This document shows positions 8,729 through 18,231 of a DNA stretch of 32,910 bases, piece by piece. Both the position numbers and the translations under genes were made by a program. The stretch comes from Planctomyces sp. SH-PL62 (GTDB taxonomy: Bacteria; Planctomycetota; Planctomycetia; Planctomycetales; Planctomycetaceae). The number at the start of each line of letters is the position of its first letter. Positions within the stretch are counted from its first letter, which is position 1. The DNA lies in the NCBI GenBank assembly GCA_945905295.1, contig CAMDPX010000062.1, positions 1 to 32,910 of the forward strand, given 5' to 3'. Under the pieces are notes generated by a model, which worked only from the letters and a program-made list of their open reading frames with translations, was not told where the DNA came from and did not search any database.

Positions 8729-9439
8729 ATGCTTCGAGACCACTTTCATCCGCCGCTGTCCCGTCGTCGACCTTGGCATGCCACTCACCATGCTTGGGCG
8801 ACTGCGATTGCGGCTGACCTCAACGAACGATTGCCGGACGGTTGGTTCGCGGCTCCCAATGTCCAGTTTGGAATCGAGATCGACGTGGCGGGGTTCGAGG
8901 AGTCTGAAACGCTCGCCGCAAACCGTCACGAATCGGCCGATCCTCTCCGCGCCGTGGCATATGCTCCGCCTCCGCCTGCCATGACTCTGGAGTTTCCCGT
9001 GGAAACAGGTGTCGTCGAAGTGGAGATCTTCCTTGAAGAAGAAGAACTGCGACTGGCCGGTGCGATCGAACTGGTCAGCCCGGCCAACAAGGACCGTCGC
9101 GAGCATCGCCGAGCCTTCTTGGCCAAATGCGAAACATTGTTACGGCGCGGCATCGGCGTCACCATCGTCGATATCGTGACGACACGACGAACCAATTTTC
9201 ACGCCCGCCTGCTCAAACGATTTGGCGTCGCGGCGGTCGCTCAACCGGGTGAGTTGTATGCCTGCAGCTATCACCCCGTTTCGCGAGATGACCGTGACGA
9301 ATTGGATGTCTGGGAAGAACGACTGTTGATTGGCACTCCATTGCCCGTCTTGCCGCTACCGCTATTAGGTGGCCCGACCGTCCCCCTAAATTTGAACGAG
9401 ACCTACGAACGTGCTTGTCGGGAACAACGCATTGTTTGA
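8729..9439 (+). CDS. DUF4058-like protein
   Basis: A 236-residue protein. The open frame extends upstream to 8621, but conserved-looking sequence begins at the ATG at 8729 (MLRDHFHPPLSRRRPWHATH), so that start was chosen; no strong ribosome binding site is visible. The core AIELVSPANKDRREHRRAFL, followed by TLLRRGIGVTIVDIVTTRR, matches the signature of DUF4058 (typically VIEVLSPANK...LL.SGVHLVEIDLLR). That family is related to Uma2-type restriction-endonuclease-like folds and its cellular role is not known. The Glu and Lys of the IEL...PANK block could be the E and K of a PD-(D/E)XK-like site, but this is inference. The C-terminal LPLPLLGGPTVPLNLNETYE resembles DUF4058 ends. Confidence 0.7.
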   Translation: MLRDHFHPPLSRRRPWHATHHAWATAIAADLNERLPDGWFAAPNVQFGIEIDVAGFEESETLAANRHESADPLRAVAYAPPPPAMTLEFPVETGVVEVEIFLEEEELRLAGAIELVSPANKDRREHRRAFLAKCETLLRRGIGVTIVDIVTTRRTNFHARLLKRFGVAAVAQPGELYACSYHPVSRDDRDELDVWEERLLIGTPLPVLPLPLLGGPTVPLNLNETYERACREQRIV

Positions 9440-9463
9440 TGGCTCCTTGGGAAGTATGCACTG

Positions 9464-12034
9464 ATGATCGCAGGAAATCGCGCGGCATTCCGCTGTTTGT
9501 TGTTGATGCTGGTGAGCGTTCTGGTTCTTTGGAAGGCCGTCGCCGGCTCACAGCCGGTGGTTGCCGAGGACAAGCCGAATGCCACCGCCGTCGATGTCGC
9601 CTTCTTTGAGAAGGACGTCTTGCCCATCCTCAAAGCCAACTGCTTCGCGTGTCATGGTTCAGAGAAGAAGCTGCAAGGCGGGTTGAAGCTGACTAGCCGC
9701 GAAGAAATCCTAAAAGGGGGCGAAAGCGGACCGGCCGTGGATTTGAAGAAGCCGGACGAAAGCCTGTTGTTGCAAGCGATCAATTACGACGGCCTGATGA
9801 TGCCGCCGAAAGGCCGGTTGCCGAAGGCGCAGATCGACACACTGACGAAATGGGTGACGCGCGGACTCGCTTGGTCGGACAAAGCGGTCGAGGCCGCGAC
9901 GAAATCTCACGGCGTGCCGGTCGTCGATGACGAGGCCCGTAACTTCTGGGCGTTCCGTCCGGTCGTGCGAAACGAACCTCCGCCAGTCATAGACAAGAAT
10001 TGGGTGCGGACACCAATCGACGCCTTCGTGCTCGCCAAGCTCGAAGCCAACGGCGTTCGTCCCGCGCCGGCGGCCTCGAAAGAGACTCTGCTGCGGCGAT
10101 TGTTCTACACGCTCACTGGCTTGCCTCCTTCGCCCAAGGAGGTGGCCGAGTTCGTCAACGATCAATCGCCCGATGCCTACGAAAAGGTCGTCGATCGGCT
10201 GCTGGAATCGCGGCACTACGGTGAGCACTGGGCGCGGCACTGGCTCGACCTCGTCCGCTATGCGGAGTCGAACAGTTTTGAACGTGACAATCCCAAGCCG
10301 TTCGTCTGGCGGTATCGTGATTACGTCATTCGGGCGTTCAACGCCGACAAGCCGTATGACCAATTCATCCGCGAGCAATTGGCTGGCGACGAACTCGAAG
10401 AAGTCACTCCCGATTCGATCATCGCCACCGGTTACTATCGGCTCGGCTTGTGGGATGACGAACCGGCCGATCGGCCGCTGGCGTTTTACGACGGGCTGGA
10501 TGACATCGTGGGGACTACTTCGCAGACGATGCTCGGTCTGACAGCCAATTGTGCCCGGTGCCACGACCACAAGATCGACCCGTTCACGCAGCGCGACTAC
10601 TACTCGCTGCTGGCATTCTTTCACGGCATCAAGCCCTACGGCGGCGACAACGAGATTTTGAGATTCATTGGCGATGCCGCGGCTCGTGAACGGCAAGCGG
10701 CCGCGACTGCCGACTGGGAAGCCAAGCTGGCCGAGGTAAAGAAACAGATCCTCGCCGTCGAGGATGCGATCAAGGACAAACTTCCCGGCGGTGAGATCGA
10801 CGATTTCAAGTTCGACGGCAAACGTCGCGAGATCCTCCGCAAGCAACGTGGCAAGCTGATCTCGAAAGACGACCACGACCGTTACGAGTCACTGCATAAA
10901 GAACGCAACGAACTCGAACGTCAGCGGCCACGCTCTCTCGAACAAGCATTGTGCGTTAAAGAAGAGGGCAGACCGCGCGACACGTTTCTCTTGTTGCGAG
11001 GCAATCCGCAGTCGCAAGGAGATCGCGTCGAACCGGCGTTCCCATCCGTGCTGCAAGCGGCGAATGTCGAACCTCCGGAGTTACCCACGCGCCGCGAAGG
11101 ATCGGAATCCTCCGGCCGCCGCCGAGTGCTCGCCGATTGGATCGCGAGTCCGACGAACCCGCTGACCGCGCGGGTGATGGTCAATCGCGTCTGGCAATTC
11201 CACTTCGGCCGCGGCCTCGTCCGCTCGTCGAGCAACTTCGGTTACATGGGATCGCCGCCAACGCATCCCGAGCTACTCGACTGGCTGGCCAGCGAATTTG
11301 TTCGCAATGGTTGGAAGCTGAAGCCGCTGCATCGGCTGATCGTCACGTCTAACGCGTTTCGGATGTCGAGCGTTGTTTCCAAATCGGAGATCTCAAATCT
11401 CAAATCTCAAATCTCAAATTTGAAATCGCACGATTCAGATCCAGAAAACGACTTGCTCTCGCACTTCGACTTGCGCCGCCTCTCTGCTGAGGAAGTCCGC
11501 GATTCGATCCTCGCCGCCTGCGGGAACTTGAACCTCAACAAGACGGAAGGGCCAAGCGTCTATCCGGTGATCCCGCGCGAGGTTCTCGCCGGCCAGTCTG
11601 TGCCCGGACGAAATTGGGAGAAGTCGTCTCCCGAAGAAGCCGCATCGCGCAGCGTGTTCGTCCACATCAAGCGATCGTTGGCGGTGCCGTTGTTGTCGGC
11701 GTTCGATGCCGCCGATCCCGATTCCCCCTGTCCAGTCCGCTTCGCGACGACTCAACCTGCGCAGGCGCTTGCACTCATCAACAGCACTTTCGCGAACGAG
11801 CAAGCCGCCCTCTTCGCGCGAAATCTGCGCCGCGAGGCTGGCGACAACACGGCGACTTGCGTGAAAGCGGGACTGTCTCGTGTCTTGCAACGCTCACCGA
11901 CCGAACGAGAGATCGCTCGCGGTGTGAAGTACATCGAAGACAACATCCAGCAGGACAAAGTCTCGGCCGATGAGGCTCTGCGACGATTTTGCCTACTGGC
12001 GATCAACCTGAATGAGTTTGTGTATCTCGATTGA
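9464..12034 (+). CDS. PSCyt1 cytochrome / DUF1549 / DUF1553 planctomycete protein
   Basis: An 856-residue exported protein. A signal peptide or N-terminal anchor covers residues 10-30 (LLLMLVSVLVLWKAVAG). A planctomycete cytochrome-c-like domain follows, with heme motif CFACH near residue 60. DUF1549 starts near 160 (NFWAFRPVVRNEPPPV) and includes a second conserved CxxCH motif, NCARCHDHKIDPF, near 364. A coiled-coil segment lies around 410-490. DUF1553 starts near 545 (RRVLADWIASPTNPL; NRVWQFHFGRGLV). The family is extracytoplasmic and is thought to act in polysaccharide or sulfated-glycan handling, but no reaction is established. It is paired with the DUF1501 gene 42 nt downstream, the usual arrangement. 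An in-frame ATCTCAA tandem repeat interrupts DUF1553 at 11390-11426. Confidence 0.95.
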   Translation: MIAGNRAAFRCLLLMLVSVLVLWKAVAGSQPVVAEDKPNATAVDVAFFEKDVLPILKANCFACHGSEKKLQGGLKLTSREEILKGGESGPAVDLKKPDESLLLQAINYDGLMMPPKGRLPKAQIDTLTKWVTRGLAWSDKAVEAATKSHGVPVVDDEARNFWAFRPVVRNEPPPVIDKNWVRTPIDAFVLAKLEANGVRPAPAASKETLLRRLFYTLTGLPPSPKEVAEFVNDQSPDAYEKVVDRLLESRHYGEHWARHWLDLVRYAESNSFERDNPKPFVWRYRDYVIRAFNADKPYDQFIREQLAGDELEEVTPDSIIATGYYRLGLWDDEPADRPLAFYDGLDDIVGTTSQTMLGLTANCARCHDHKIDPFTQRDYYSLLAFFHGIKPYGGDNEILRFIGDAAARERQAAATADWEAKLAEVKKQILAVEDAIKDKLPGGEIDDFKFDGKRREILRKQRGKLISKDDHDRYESLHKERNELERQRPRSLEQALCVKEEGRPRDTFLLLRGNPQSQGDRVEPAFPSVLQAANVEPPELPTRREGSESSGRRRVLADWIASPTNPLTARVMVNRVWQFHFGRGLVRSSSNFGYMGSPPTHPELLDWLASEFVRNGWKLKPLHRLIVTSNAFRMSSVVSKSEISNLKSQISNLKSHDSDPENDLLSHFDLRRLSAEEVRDSILAACGNLNLNKTEGPSVYPVIPREVLAGQSVPGRNWEKSSPEEAASRSVFVHIKRSLAVPLLSAFDAADPDSPCPVRFATTQPAQALALINSTFANEQAALFARNLRREAGDNTATCVKAGLSRVLQRSPTEREIARGVKYIEDNIQQDKVSADEALRRFCLLAINLNEFVYLD
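11390..11426. repeat. Four tandem copies of ATCTCAA inside the PSCyt1/DUF1553 gene
   Basis: Four exact 7-nt units at 11390-11417 are followed by a diverged, partly inverted unit (atttgaaatc). Because seven is not a multiple of three, three units make a 21-nt period, giving the in-frame peptide pattern ISNLKSQ-ISNLKS. AT content is far above the surrounding gene. The insertion falls just after SNAFRMSSVVSKS, in a likely surface loop of DUF1553. Confidence 0.9.
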
Positions 12035-12038
12035 ATTT

Positions 12039-12062
12039 CTCTGCGTTGTCGACGACGCAGAG
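12039..12062. repeat. 24-nt near-perfect palindrome between the DUF1553 and DUF1501 genes
   Basis: The sequence runs from ctctgcg to cgcagag around a GTCGAC centre, with a single mismatched position on each side. It fills most of the 42-nt spacer between the two genes. It could be a processing or attenuation hairpin, or a reduced repeat. Confidence 0.6.
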
Positions 12063-12076
12063 GCAGAGAGGAAATC

Positions 12077-13534
12077 ATGACGGCAAACTTTTGCGGCCGA
12101 ACCCGACGAGAATTCTTATGGCAAACTGGTGGCGGTTTCACCGGTGTCGCGCTGGCCGGGATGCTCGACCAACCGTTCTTTGCCAATTCAGCGGGTGCCG
12201 CTGATGGAGGCGCAAAGGTTTTTGCGAATCCGCTGGCACCGAAAAAGCCCCACTTCGATGCGCCGGCCAAGAGCGTCATTTTTCTCTATATGTATGGTGG
12301 TCCTAGTCATATCGACACATTTGATTATAAGCCGACGATGATCGGCCGCGACAACGAGACGATCGCCGTCAAAACGTTCGGCCGCGGCGGAAAGAAGAAC
12401 CAGGGGCGGATCGTCGAGCCGCGTTGGAAGTTCCAGCAGTACGGCCAGTGCGGCCATTGGGTCAGCGAACTGTTTCCGAATCTCGCGAAGCATGTGGACG
12501 ACATCGCGTTTCTGCACTCGATGACAGCCGACTCGCCGATTCACGGTTCGGCGATGTTGCAGATGAATACGGGCAAGGTGCAAAGCGGCTCGCCGTGTAT
12601 CGGTTCGTGGGTGAACTACGGACTCGGCACCGAGAACGAAAACTTGCCGGGCTTCGTCGTGATGCTGGATCCGCGCGGCGGCCCGATCAGTGGCGCGAAG
12701 AATTGGAACAGCGGCTACATGCCGGCGCAATATGAGGGGACCATCTTCCGTTCGCAGGGGACGCCGATTCTCGATCTGGCTCGGCCGGCAGAATTGAGTG
12801 AGTCCGGGCAACGGCGATTGCTCGACACGTTGCGCGAATTCAATGACGACCACGCGGCGCGGCTGGGCAACGATTCAAAACTCGCCGCTCGTGTCGCGAG
12901 CTACGAGTTGGCGTTCAAGATGCAATCCTCTGCGCCGGAAGCGGTCGATTTCGCTCAGGAACCGCAGCACATCCAAGAGATGTATGGCCTCAATGACAAA
13001 CGTTGCGGCACGGTTGCTCGGCAATGTTTGCTTGCTCGGCGGTTAGTCGAACGAGGCGTCCGCTTCGTGCAGATTTATTCCGGCGGAGCACACAACGACG
13101 ACAACTGGGACGCTCACGGCGACCTCAAACAAAATCACGACCTGCACGCGGGTGAGACAGACCAGCCGATCGCCGCGCTGCTGACTGATCTCAAAGCTCG
13201 CGGGTTGCTCGATTCGACGTTGATCGTCTGGGGCGGCGAGTTCGGCCGACAGCCGACCGCCGAGTACGAAAAGGGAACCGGCCGCGACCACAACGCCTAC
13301 GGCTTCACGATGTGGGCTGCGGGCGGCGGCGTCAAAGGGGGCATCTCCGTCGGCACGACGGATGAACTCGGCAGCGCGGCGGTCGAGAAGCCGTTCCACG
13401 TCAAACACCTGCACGCCACGATGCTGAATCAACTCGGCCTCGATCCGGATCGGCTGACGTATTTCTACGGCGGCCTCGATCAAAAACTGGTCGGCGTCGA
13501 AGGGGCCGAACCGATTCGTGAGATCATGGGCTGA
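12077..13534 (+). CDS. DUF1501 Tat-exported protein
   Basis: A 485-residue DUF1501 (alkaline-phosphatase/sulfatase-like superfamily) protein. A twin-arginine signal is at residues 9-30 (RTRREFLWQTGGG followed by VALAGML), so it should be folded in the cytoplasm and exported. Family landmarks include VIFLYMYGGPSHIDTFDYKP, HSMTADSPIHGSAMLQMNTG, RFVQIYSGGAHNDDNWDAHG and WGGEFGRQPTAEYEKGTGRD, followed by HNAYGFTMWAAGGGVKGG. The His and Asp residues in these blocks are the likely metal ligands. The real substrate is unknown. A clear agaggaaatc ribosome binding site precedes the ATG. It is co-directional with, and 42 nt after, the PSCyt1 gene, so the two are probably co-transcribed. Confidence 0.96.
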   Translation: MTANFCGRTRREFLWQTGGGFTGVALAGMLDQPFFANSAGAADGGAKVFANPLAPKKPHFDAPAKSVIFLYMYGGPSHIDTFDYKPTMIGRDNETIAVKTFGRGGKKNQGRIVEPRWKFQQYGQCGHWVSELFPNLAKHVDDIAFLHSMTADSPIHGSAMLQMNTGKVQSGSPCIGSWVNYGLGTENENLPGFVVMLDPRGGPISGAKNWNSGYMPAQYEGTIFRSQGTPILDLARPAELSESGQRRLLDTLREFNDDHAARLGNDSKLAARVASYELAFKMQSSAPEAVDFAQEPQHIQEMYGLNDKRCGTVARQCLLARRLVERGVRFVQIYSGGAHNDDNWDAHGDLKQNHDLHAGETDQPIAALLTDLKARGLLDSTLIVWGGEFGRQPTAEYEKGTGRDHNAYGFTMWAAGGGVKGGISVGTTDELGSAAVEKPFHVKHLHATMLNQLGLDPDRLTYFYGGLDQKLVGVEGAEPIREIMG

Positions 13535-13550
13535 CTCACGCTGCGGTTTA

Positions 13551-13612
13551 TCATTCTGTTCCCCATGATTCTGCCACCAAGTTTTTGGGCAAAATCATGG
13601 GGAACAGAATGA
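13551..13612. terminator. Bidirectional hairpin between convergent genes (also a repeat-like element)
   Basis: Arm 1 (13551-13575) and arm 2 (13588-13612) pair over about 24 bp with one mismatch around a 12-nt loop. The element fills the 79-nt gap between the convergent DUF1501 and giant-protein genes, so it probably ends both transcripts. There is no long T-tract. The stem motif (cattctgttccccatgatt) and the two-arm layout resemble the dispersed repeats elsewhere in the window. Confidence 0.7.
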
Positions 13613-13613
13613 T

Positions 13614-16600
13614 TTAAGCCAGAGGGTCGGGCGGCTTCTTCTTGGTGGCGCGCTTGCGGGGCGTGAGTTGCAGCCACGAGTCGAGTTGTTTGCTGACGTC
13701 ATCCATGCTGACGATGCGCGGGGTGACGTTGAACTCGGCTTCGGCGGGGGAGTTGGCGGACGACGGGAAGTTGAGTCGCAGGACTTCCTTTTCGAGGTTC
13801 TGCATCCAGGCGGGGAGTTCGATGCCGGAGCCGGTGCTGTCGGCGAGATAGGCGTCGATCTCGCGGCGCAGGCTGTCAAAGGACGGCGACTCAGCGCGTT
13901 GGGCTTGAGCGTCGGCGACGACTTGCGGCAGGTGCGCGAGCATTCGATTTACAGCGAGCGGCTTCGTGAAGTGTTCGTTGAGGCGATCGCTGACAGCGGG
14001 CAATCTCATGCCGTATTTGCGTTCGGCGGCGTTCAAGCGGCGGAGGTGGCCAGCGGCGGATTCGCGGGCGCGCTTCTCGAAACTGCGTTCCCAGGCGGCG
14101 ACGGCCTCTTGCAGGTTTCCATGACAGAGGACTTGGTGGACTAGATTCAGCGGCGTGAAGTTCCAAGCGTCGCGGTCGTAATCTGCTTCGACGCGCAGGA
14201 AGTCGAGTAGGAAGAAAAACTTCTCGCCGTAGTCGGACTGAGTCGTGGTCGTGTTGTATTCCAGGAAGCGATCAAACTTGTCGACGACGGTCATATAGAT
14301 CAGTTCGAGCACATGCACGACGTGATCGGTTTCGATCGCGCCGCTATCGAGCGCCTCCAGCAGCGGGCTGGGACGCAACGGATCTTGGGACTCGGCGAGG
14401 AAATTCAAGAACCACGGAATGCCGTTATGCAGGATTGCTCGCACGTTGCCGAGCGTCAGCATCTTGGCGTGAAACAGTTCGGCTCCAAACTTGGTGATGA
14501 ACTCGCGGACTTCGTCCCAGACGGCGTCCCGTTTCATACTCTCGACGGCCGAGAGCCGCATTGTCGCACTGTGGCTCACCCATTCCTCGACGAAGGGTTT
14601 CATCAGGCTGTGCAGCAGTTCGACAAGTTTTTCTTGCGGAAACGTGCCCTCGTCCCAGGTCGCGGCCGAACGGAGCAATGCTTCGGCGGAGGACCGCACA
14701 GCCGTGCGAAACAGGCGGTCGAATTCGGTGACGGCCATCTCGCCGGGACGCGACGATTTCTCCATGCGATGCGCGGTTCGCAGCAGATGCCACGTCTCTT
14801 TGAGCAATCCGAATCGCGGAAGTTGCGTGAGCAGAAAGCGGATGTCCGATTGCAGCAGCCTCGCGGCGAGTACTTGCTTGGGATGCCCGCCGACATCGAG
14901 CGGCACATACAAGAGCGGCTTGCGGGCGAGCATCGTCAGCAGACTGGGGAGCGTCGCTTTGACCTCGTCCACGTCGCCACGCAGGACCGCTCGGTACAGC
15001 GCGGTCATGTGCAGGTCGTCGTTCGCGGCCTTGGATTTTTTACGAGTGTCACCGCCGGGCAGGAAACAGCCGAGACCACGCTCACCAATCCGACACGCGA
15101 GTTGCGCGGCGATCACCGTCTGCACCATGTAGAGCTTCGTCTGCAATTGCAGGTCGTATTCGACGTTCGAGTCGTGCTCGCCCGACGGAGTGGCGATCTC
15201 GAAATCCCATAACGCTCCCATCAGCTTGCGGAGTCCATGCTGCATCTCGCCGAGATGTTTGACCCAACCGCTGATCACCGCTTGCGGGTCTTCGAGATCG
15301 GGCCGCCGAGCTTCCTTTGGATTGCGTTGCAGACCGGCGGGTGGATTGCGCATCAAGCATGCGACCGCCATTTGCCACAACTGCGCCAGCGTGACCGAGA
15401 ACTTCAGCCGCGGTTCGAGCGCCTTGCTGAGAAACTCCATTTCGGTCGAGCCAGGGGCAGCGCCGTCGTCCATCAGTTCGCCGGAAACGCCGTCGTCGGC
15501 ACTGTCTTTGAACGAGACATCTTCATACGCATTGCGGAACGGATTGTCTTCGTCATCCTCGTCGTCCGGGTCGAGCAGTCCGCCGTCATCGTCATCGAAG
15601 TCGCCGAGATCATCGTCCAGCGATTCCTGTTTCGGCTTCTTCTTTTTCTTGGGCCGATCATCGGCCAGACCGTCGAGCACGGGGACTTCCCAGAACTCGC
15701 CAGCGTTGACTTCGAGGTAGGAGAAGAACCGTCGGATCAGCGGCCAACGATCAGGCTGCGGCGAGCCGTCGGTCGGCTCCGCGGTGACTTGCGTCATCCA
15801 TTCGGTCAGCAGCGCGGGAAGCGAGTATGAGCCGGACTCGATGCCGACCTCTTCGTTCTGACTCAGCCACTGCATCAACAGCGCCATCGCCGCGACATAG
15901 TCTTCCTTCTCGAGCAACGCTTTCACCACGAGCGCATACGACTTCGCAGTCGTGAACCGGTCGATGTGCCGCCGCCAGAAGCTGACGTCACCGGCCGCTT
16001 CACCCGCCGCTCGCCATTCGGAGAGAACGTCGGCAACGTGCGTGGCCGATTCCCAACTTTCGCGACCCGCGACGTGCGGCATGTCTTCGACGGTGACGCT
16101 CGCGAATTGATCCCAATACTCGGCAAACGTGCGGAAGCATTCGGACAACCGGCGTGTGAGTTCACGATCCCCCTGCGCGGCCGATTCGCCCAAGGCTCGC
16201 GAATAGACCGAAAGGTACTGCTCGACGATCGACAGCAATTCTTCGAGTCGCTGATCGGGGATGCTGTCCTCACGCGACGAGAACAACGGAAACAGACCTT
16301 GAAAGCCGAGAATGTTCCAAGGATCGGGGAACGCTCCGCATTCGATGCCCCGTTTGAAGTAGTCTTCGATTTCCGCGATCAGTGACACTGCCGGCAGAAG
16401 CTGGCCGGAACTGAGATGCCGATGCGCGGCGGTCATCCGCCAATGCACTTCGCAGGCGAAGCGTGCGGCGACCGATGGGATCACGGCAGCAGTCTCTCTC
16501 GCGGCCTGTGGCCGACCGAGCATCGCGTACAAGCCCGCGAGATGCCGGTACTGAATTTGTCTCGCCCCATAATTCGCGAGATACAGATTGAGCGACTGTC

Positions 16601-17750
16601 GCACATGCCCGAACGGCTGTTGCGTTTTCTTGGCCGCAGCTTTCAGACGTTGACCGCGTTCGCCTTTCGCATCGTCCAGCAGGCGTTCGTAGAAGGCGTC
16701 GCGTTGCCGAGCGACCCGCGGCAGCAGCGACGTCAGCGTGATCGTCGAGTCGTGCGTATCCGGCCCCGATCCGCTGATCGCCGAGGCCATCAGCATCGTG
16801 CCGCACAGCACCGAGGCCGCGTCGAACAGCGATTCCTCCGGCGGTTGCTCGGTTTGCTCGGCCATCCAATTCAGCAGCGAATCGAGAATGATCTTCCGCA
16901 AAATGAACCGGCGGAAGTTCCCCTTGTTGTCGATGACGTGCGGATCCCATTCGCCGAACATGTAGTTCGTGCGTTTGTAAACCGGATGATTGTGATCGTG
17001 AGCACGCACGTCGCAGGCGATCTCCTCCAAATTCCGCAGATCAAAGAACGCGTTCTGCAACAGGTTCGCCGGCACCCCCTGCATCAACTCCATCGTCTTC
17101 GTGATGAGTTCTTGATACGGACCGCGCCCCGCCCCGACTCCTTGAAAATAGATCGGCACCGGCCGGAAGCGTTCCTTCGGATACGGCTCCATCTTGCGTT
17201 CGTTTTCCAGAATCGCCACCGGCCGAAAGCCAATGAAGTCGTTGAGTGAATCGAGTGCTCCGCTGACGACCCGCTCGGTCTCCTCCCAGGGGGAACCTTG
17301 AGCGAGCACTGCCTCAAACAACCGCGCAAGAAACAACGGCTGCTGGAAGTCGGCGTCGCTGAGATGAAACAGCAGGTCGCCATGATGCTGCCGATACGCC
17401 GGCCAGAGATCATGAAACGTGAGCTTGAGAACCGCTCGCGCCTGTGCCGAATCCTTGAACGCCGCCGAAGTCGTTTCGAGTTCGCCGAGCCGTGCGAGCA
17501 GCGCCGCCTCAAACGAACCCCACGGATTCGGCCAACCCCACTCCGGATGGCAGCGATTCAAGCGATCCTGGAATTTCACATCCGGTTTGCCGCCAGAGAA
17601 ATTCAGATAACCCAGAATGTCCTGAAACCCGCTGACCAGCGCGGCGGTCGGGACATCTTTCGGGACACTAGGAGCGAGAGCGTTCGGCAAACTCTCCGGT
17701 TCAGGCGGAGTTGACTCGGCGGCATCCCCGGTTGGCTGGCTTCCCGACAT
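13614..17750 (-). CDS. Giant conserved-looking hypothetical protein, 1378 residues
   Basis: Not recognised. The frame opens at 17777, but the ATG at 17750 (MSGSQPTGDAAESTPPEPES) has a better upstream ggggat site and was chosen. A disordered N-terminus leads to a tryptophan/proline-rich block (HPEWGWPNPWGSFEAALLAR) and FRPVPIYFQGVGAGRGPYQE. A long, almost wholly helical body follows, which looks like a solenoid of helical repeats (for example RQIQYRHLAGLYAMLGRPQA). At residues 700-765 a lysine run (KKKKKPK) leads into a very acidic linker with DDDLGDFDDDD and DPDDEDDEDN. A second helical half (about 780-1340) ends in a basic tail (RKRATKKKPPDPLA). No signal peptide, membrane helix or catalytic motif was found. 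The monocistronic layout gives no functional hint; a scaffold role is only a guess. Confidence 0.85.
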   Translation of the reverse strand: MSGSQPTGDAAESTPPEPESLPNALAPSVPKDVPTAALVSGFQDILGYLNFSGGKPDVKFQDRLNRCHPEWGWPNPWGSFEAALLARLGELETTSAAFKDSAQARAVLKLTFHDLWPAYRQHHGDLLFHLSDADFQQPLFLARLFEAVLAQGSPWEETERVVSGALDSLNDFIGFRPVAILENERKMEPYPKERFRPVPIYFQGVGAGRGPYQELITKTMELMQGVPANLLQNAFFDLRNLEEIACDVRAHDHNHPVYKRTNYMFGEWDPHVIDNKGNFRRFILRKIILDSLLNWMAEQTEQPPEESLFDAASVLCGTMLMASAISGSGPDTHDSTITLTSLLPRVARQRDAFYERLLDDAKGERGQRLKAAAKKTQQPFGHVRQSLNLYLANYGARQIQYRHLAGLYAMLGRPQAARETAAVIPSVAARFACEVHWRMTAAHRHLSSGQLLPAVSLIAEIEDYFKRGIECGAFPDPWNILGFQGLFPLFSSREDSIPDQRLEELLSIVEQYLSVYSRALGESAAQGDRELTRRLSECFRTFAEYWDQFASVTVEDMPHVAGRESWESATHVADVLSEWRAAGEAAGDVSFWRRHIDRFTTAKSYALVVKALLEKEDYVAAMALLMQWLSQNEEVGIESGSYSLPALLTEWMTQVTAEPTDGSPQPDRWPLIRRFFSYLEVNAGEFWEVPVLDGLADDRPKKKKKPKQESLDDDLGDFDDDDGGLLDPDDEDDEDNPFRNAYEDVSFKDSADDGVSGELMDDGAAPGSTEMEFLSKALEPRLKFSVTLAQLWQMAVACLMRNPPAGLQRNPKEARRPDLEDPQAVISGWVKHLGEMQHGLRKLMGALWDFEIATPSGEHDSNVEYDLQLQTKLYMVQTVIAAQLACRIGERGLGCFLPGGDTRKKSKAANDDLHMTALYRAVLRGDVDEVKATLPSLLTMLARKPLLYVPLDVGGHPKQVLAARLLQSDIRFLLTQLPRFGLLKETWHLLRTAHRMEKSSRPGEMAVTEFDRLFRTAVRSSAEALLRSAATWDEGTFPQEKLVELLHSLMKPFVEEWVSHSATMRLSAVESMKRDAVWDEVREFITKFGAELFHAKMLTLGNVRAILHNGIPWFLNFLAESQDPLRPSPLLEALDSGAIETDHVVHVLELIYMTVVDKFDRFLEYNTTTTQSDYGEKFFFLLDFLRVEADYDRDAWNFTPLNLVHQVLCHGNLQEAVAAWERSFEKRARESAAGHLRRLNAAERKYGMRLPAVSDRLNEHFTKPLAVNRMLAHLPQVVADAQAQRAESPSFDSLRREIDAYLADSTGSGIELPAWMQNLEKEVLRLNFPSSANSPAEAEFNVTPRIVSMDDVSKQLDSWLQLTPRKRATKKKPPDPLA

Positions 17751-17943
17751 AAACGATGCGATCCCCGGCAGGCACAAAGAAACTATTCGGGCGGCAGTTT
17801 CGCGAACGGTCGAAGGGTTGGGAAGGATCGCGACTTGGTACGTCGAACGACTCTGAAAAGATCGTGCTTGGGACAGACTTTGGCGGTTGTTAGAATGCTC
17901 GCGTTTCAGAGGTATGGCAATTCAAACTCTCAAGGAATCGCGA

Positions 17944-18231
17944 ATGGCAACTCGACCTCTGACGGCTCGCTCCCCTCGCGCGAACACCCTGCGAGACCTT
18001 GCACCGGCAATTGACTTGCTGAAGAAGCTCGCCGGTTATGAATTGGAAACGGGCGTTGACCGCTTGATGCTGGAACTGGGCGAGAACAAGGAATCGCTGA
18101 CTCCGGCACAGCACCGCGTTCTCTCCGATCTGGTGGAGTTCACTCAGCAACGGACGATCGAGAAATTTGAAGCTCGTGTCGCCTTGCAACGGTTGAAGCA
18201 TTTCGCCCCGCAGCTTGTGGACGAACTGTGA
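17944..18231 (+). CDS. Small helical protein overlapping the HNH endonuclease gene
   Basis: A 95-residue protein. The ATG at 17944 was chosen because aaggaatcgcga precedes it at good spacing; upstream in-frame ATGs lack a site. It starts MATRPLTARSPRANTLRDLA and continues with an alpha-helical body (LAPAIDLLKKLAGYELETGV; LTPAQHRVLSDLVEFTQQR). No known family was recognised. Its stop codon overlaps the GTG start of the HNH gene (GTGA, 18228-18231), so the two are translationally coupled. That coupling makes a regulatory, antidote-like or partner role for the nuclease plausible, but nothing in the sequence proves it. It is divergent from the giant hypothetical gene across a 193-nt gap. Confidence 0.75.
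   Translation: MATRPLTARSPRANTLRDLAPAIDLLKKLAGYELETGVDRLMLELGENKESLTPAQHRVLSDLVEFTQQRTIEKFEARVALQRLKHFAPQLVDEL

Noticed and set aside
9710-10876. A 388-residue minus-strand open frame
   Set aside because: It lies wholly opposite the PSCyt1/DUF1549 gene, whose heme and DUF motifs are unmistakable.
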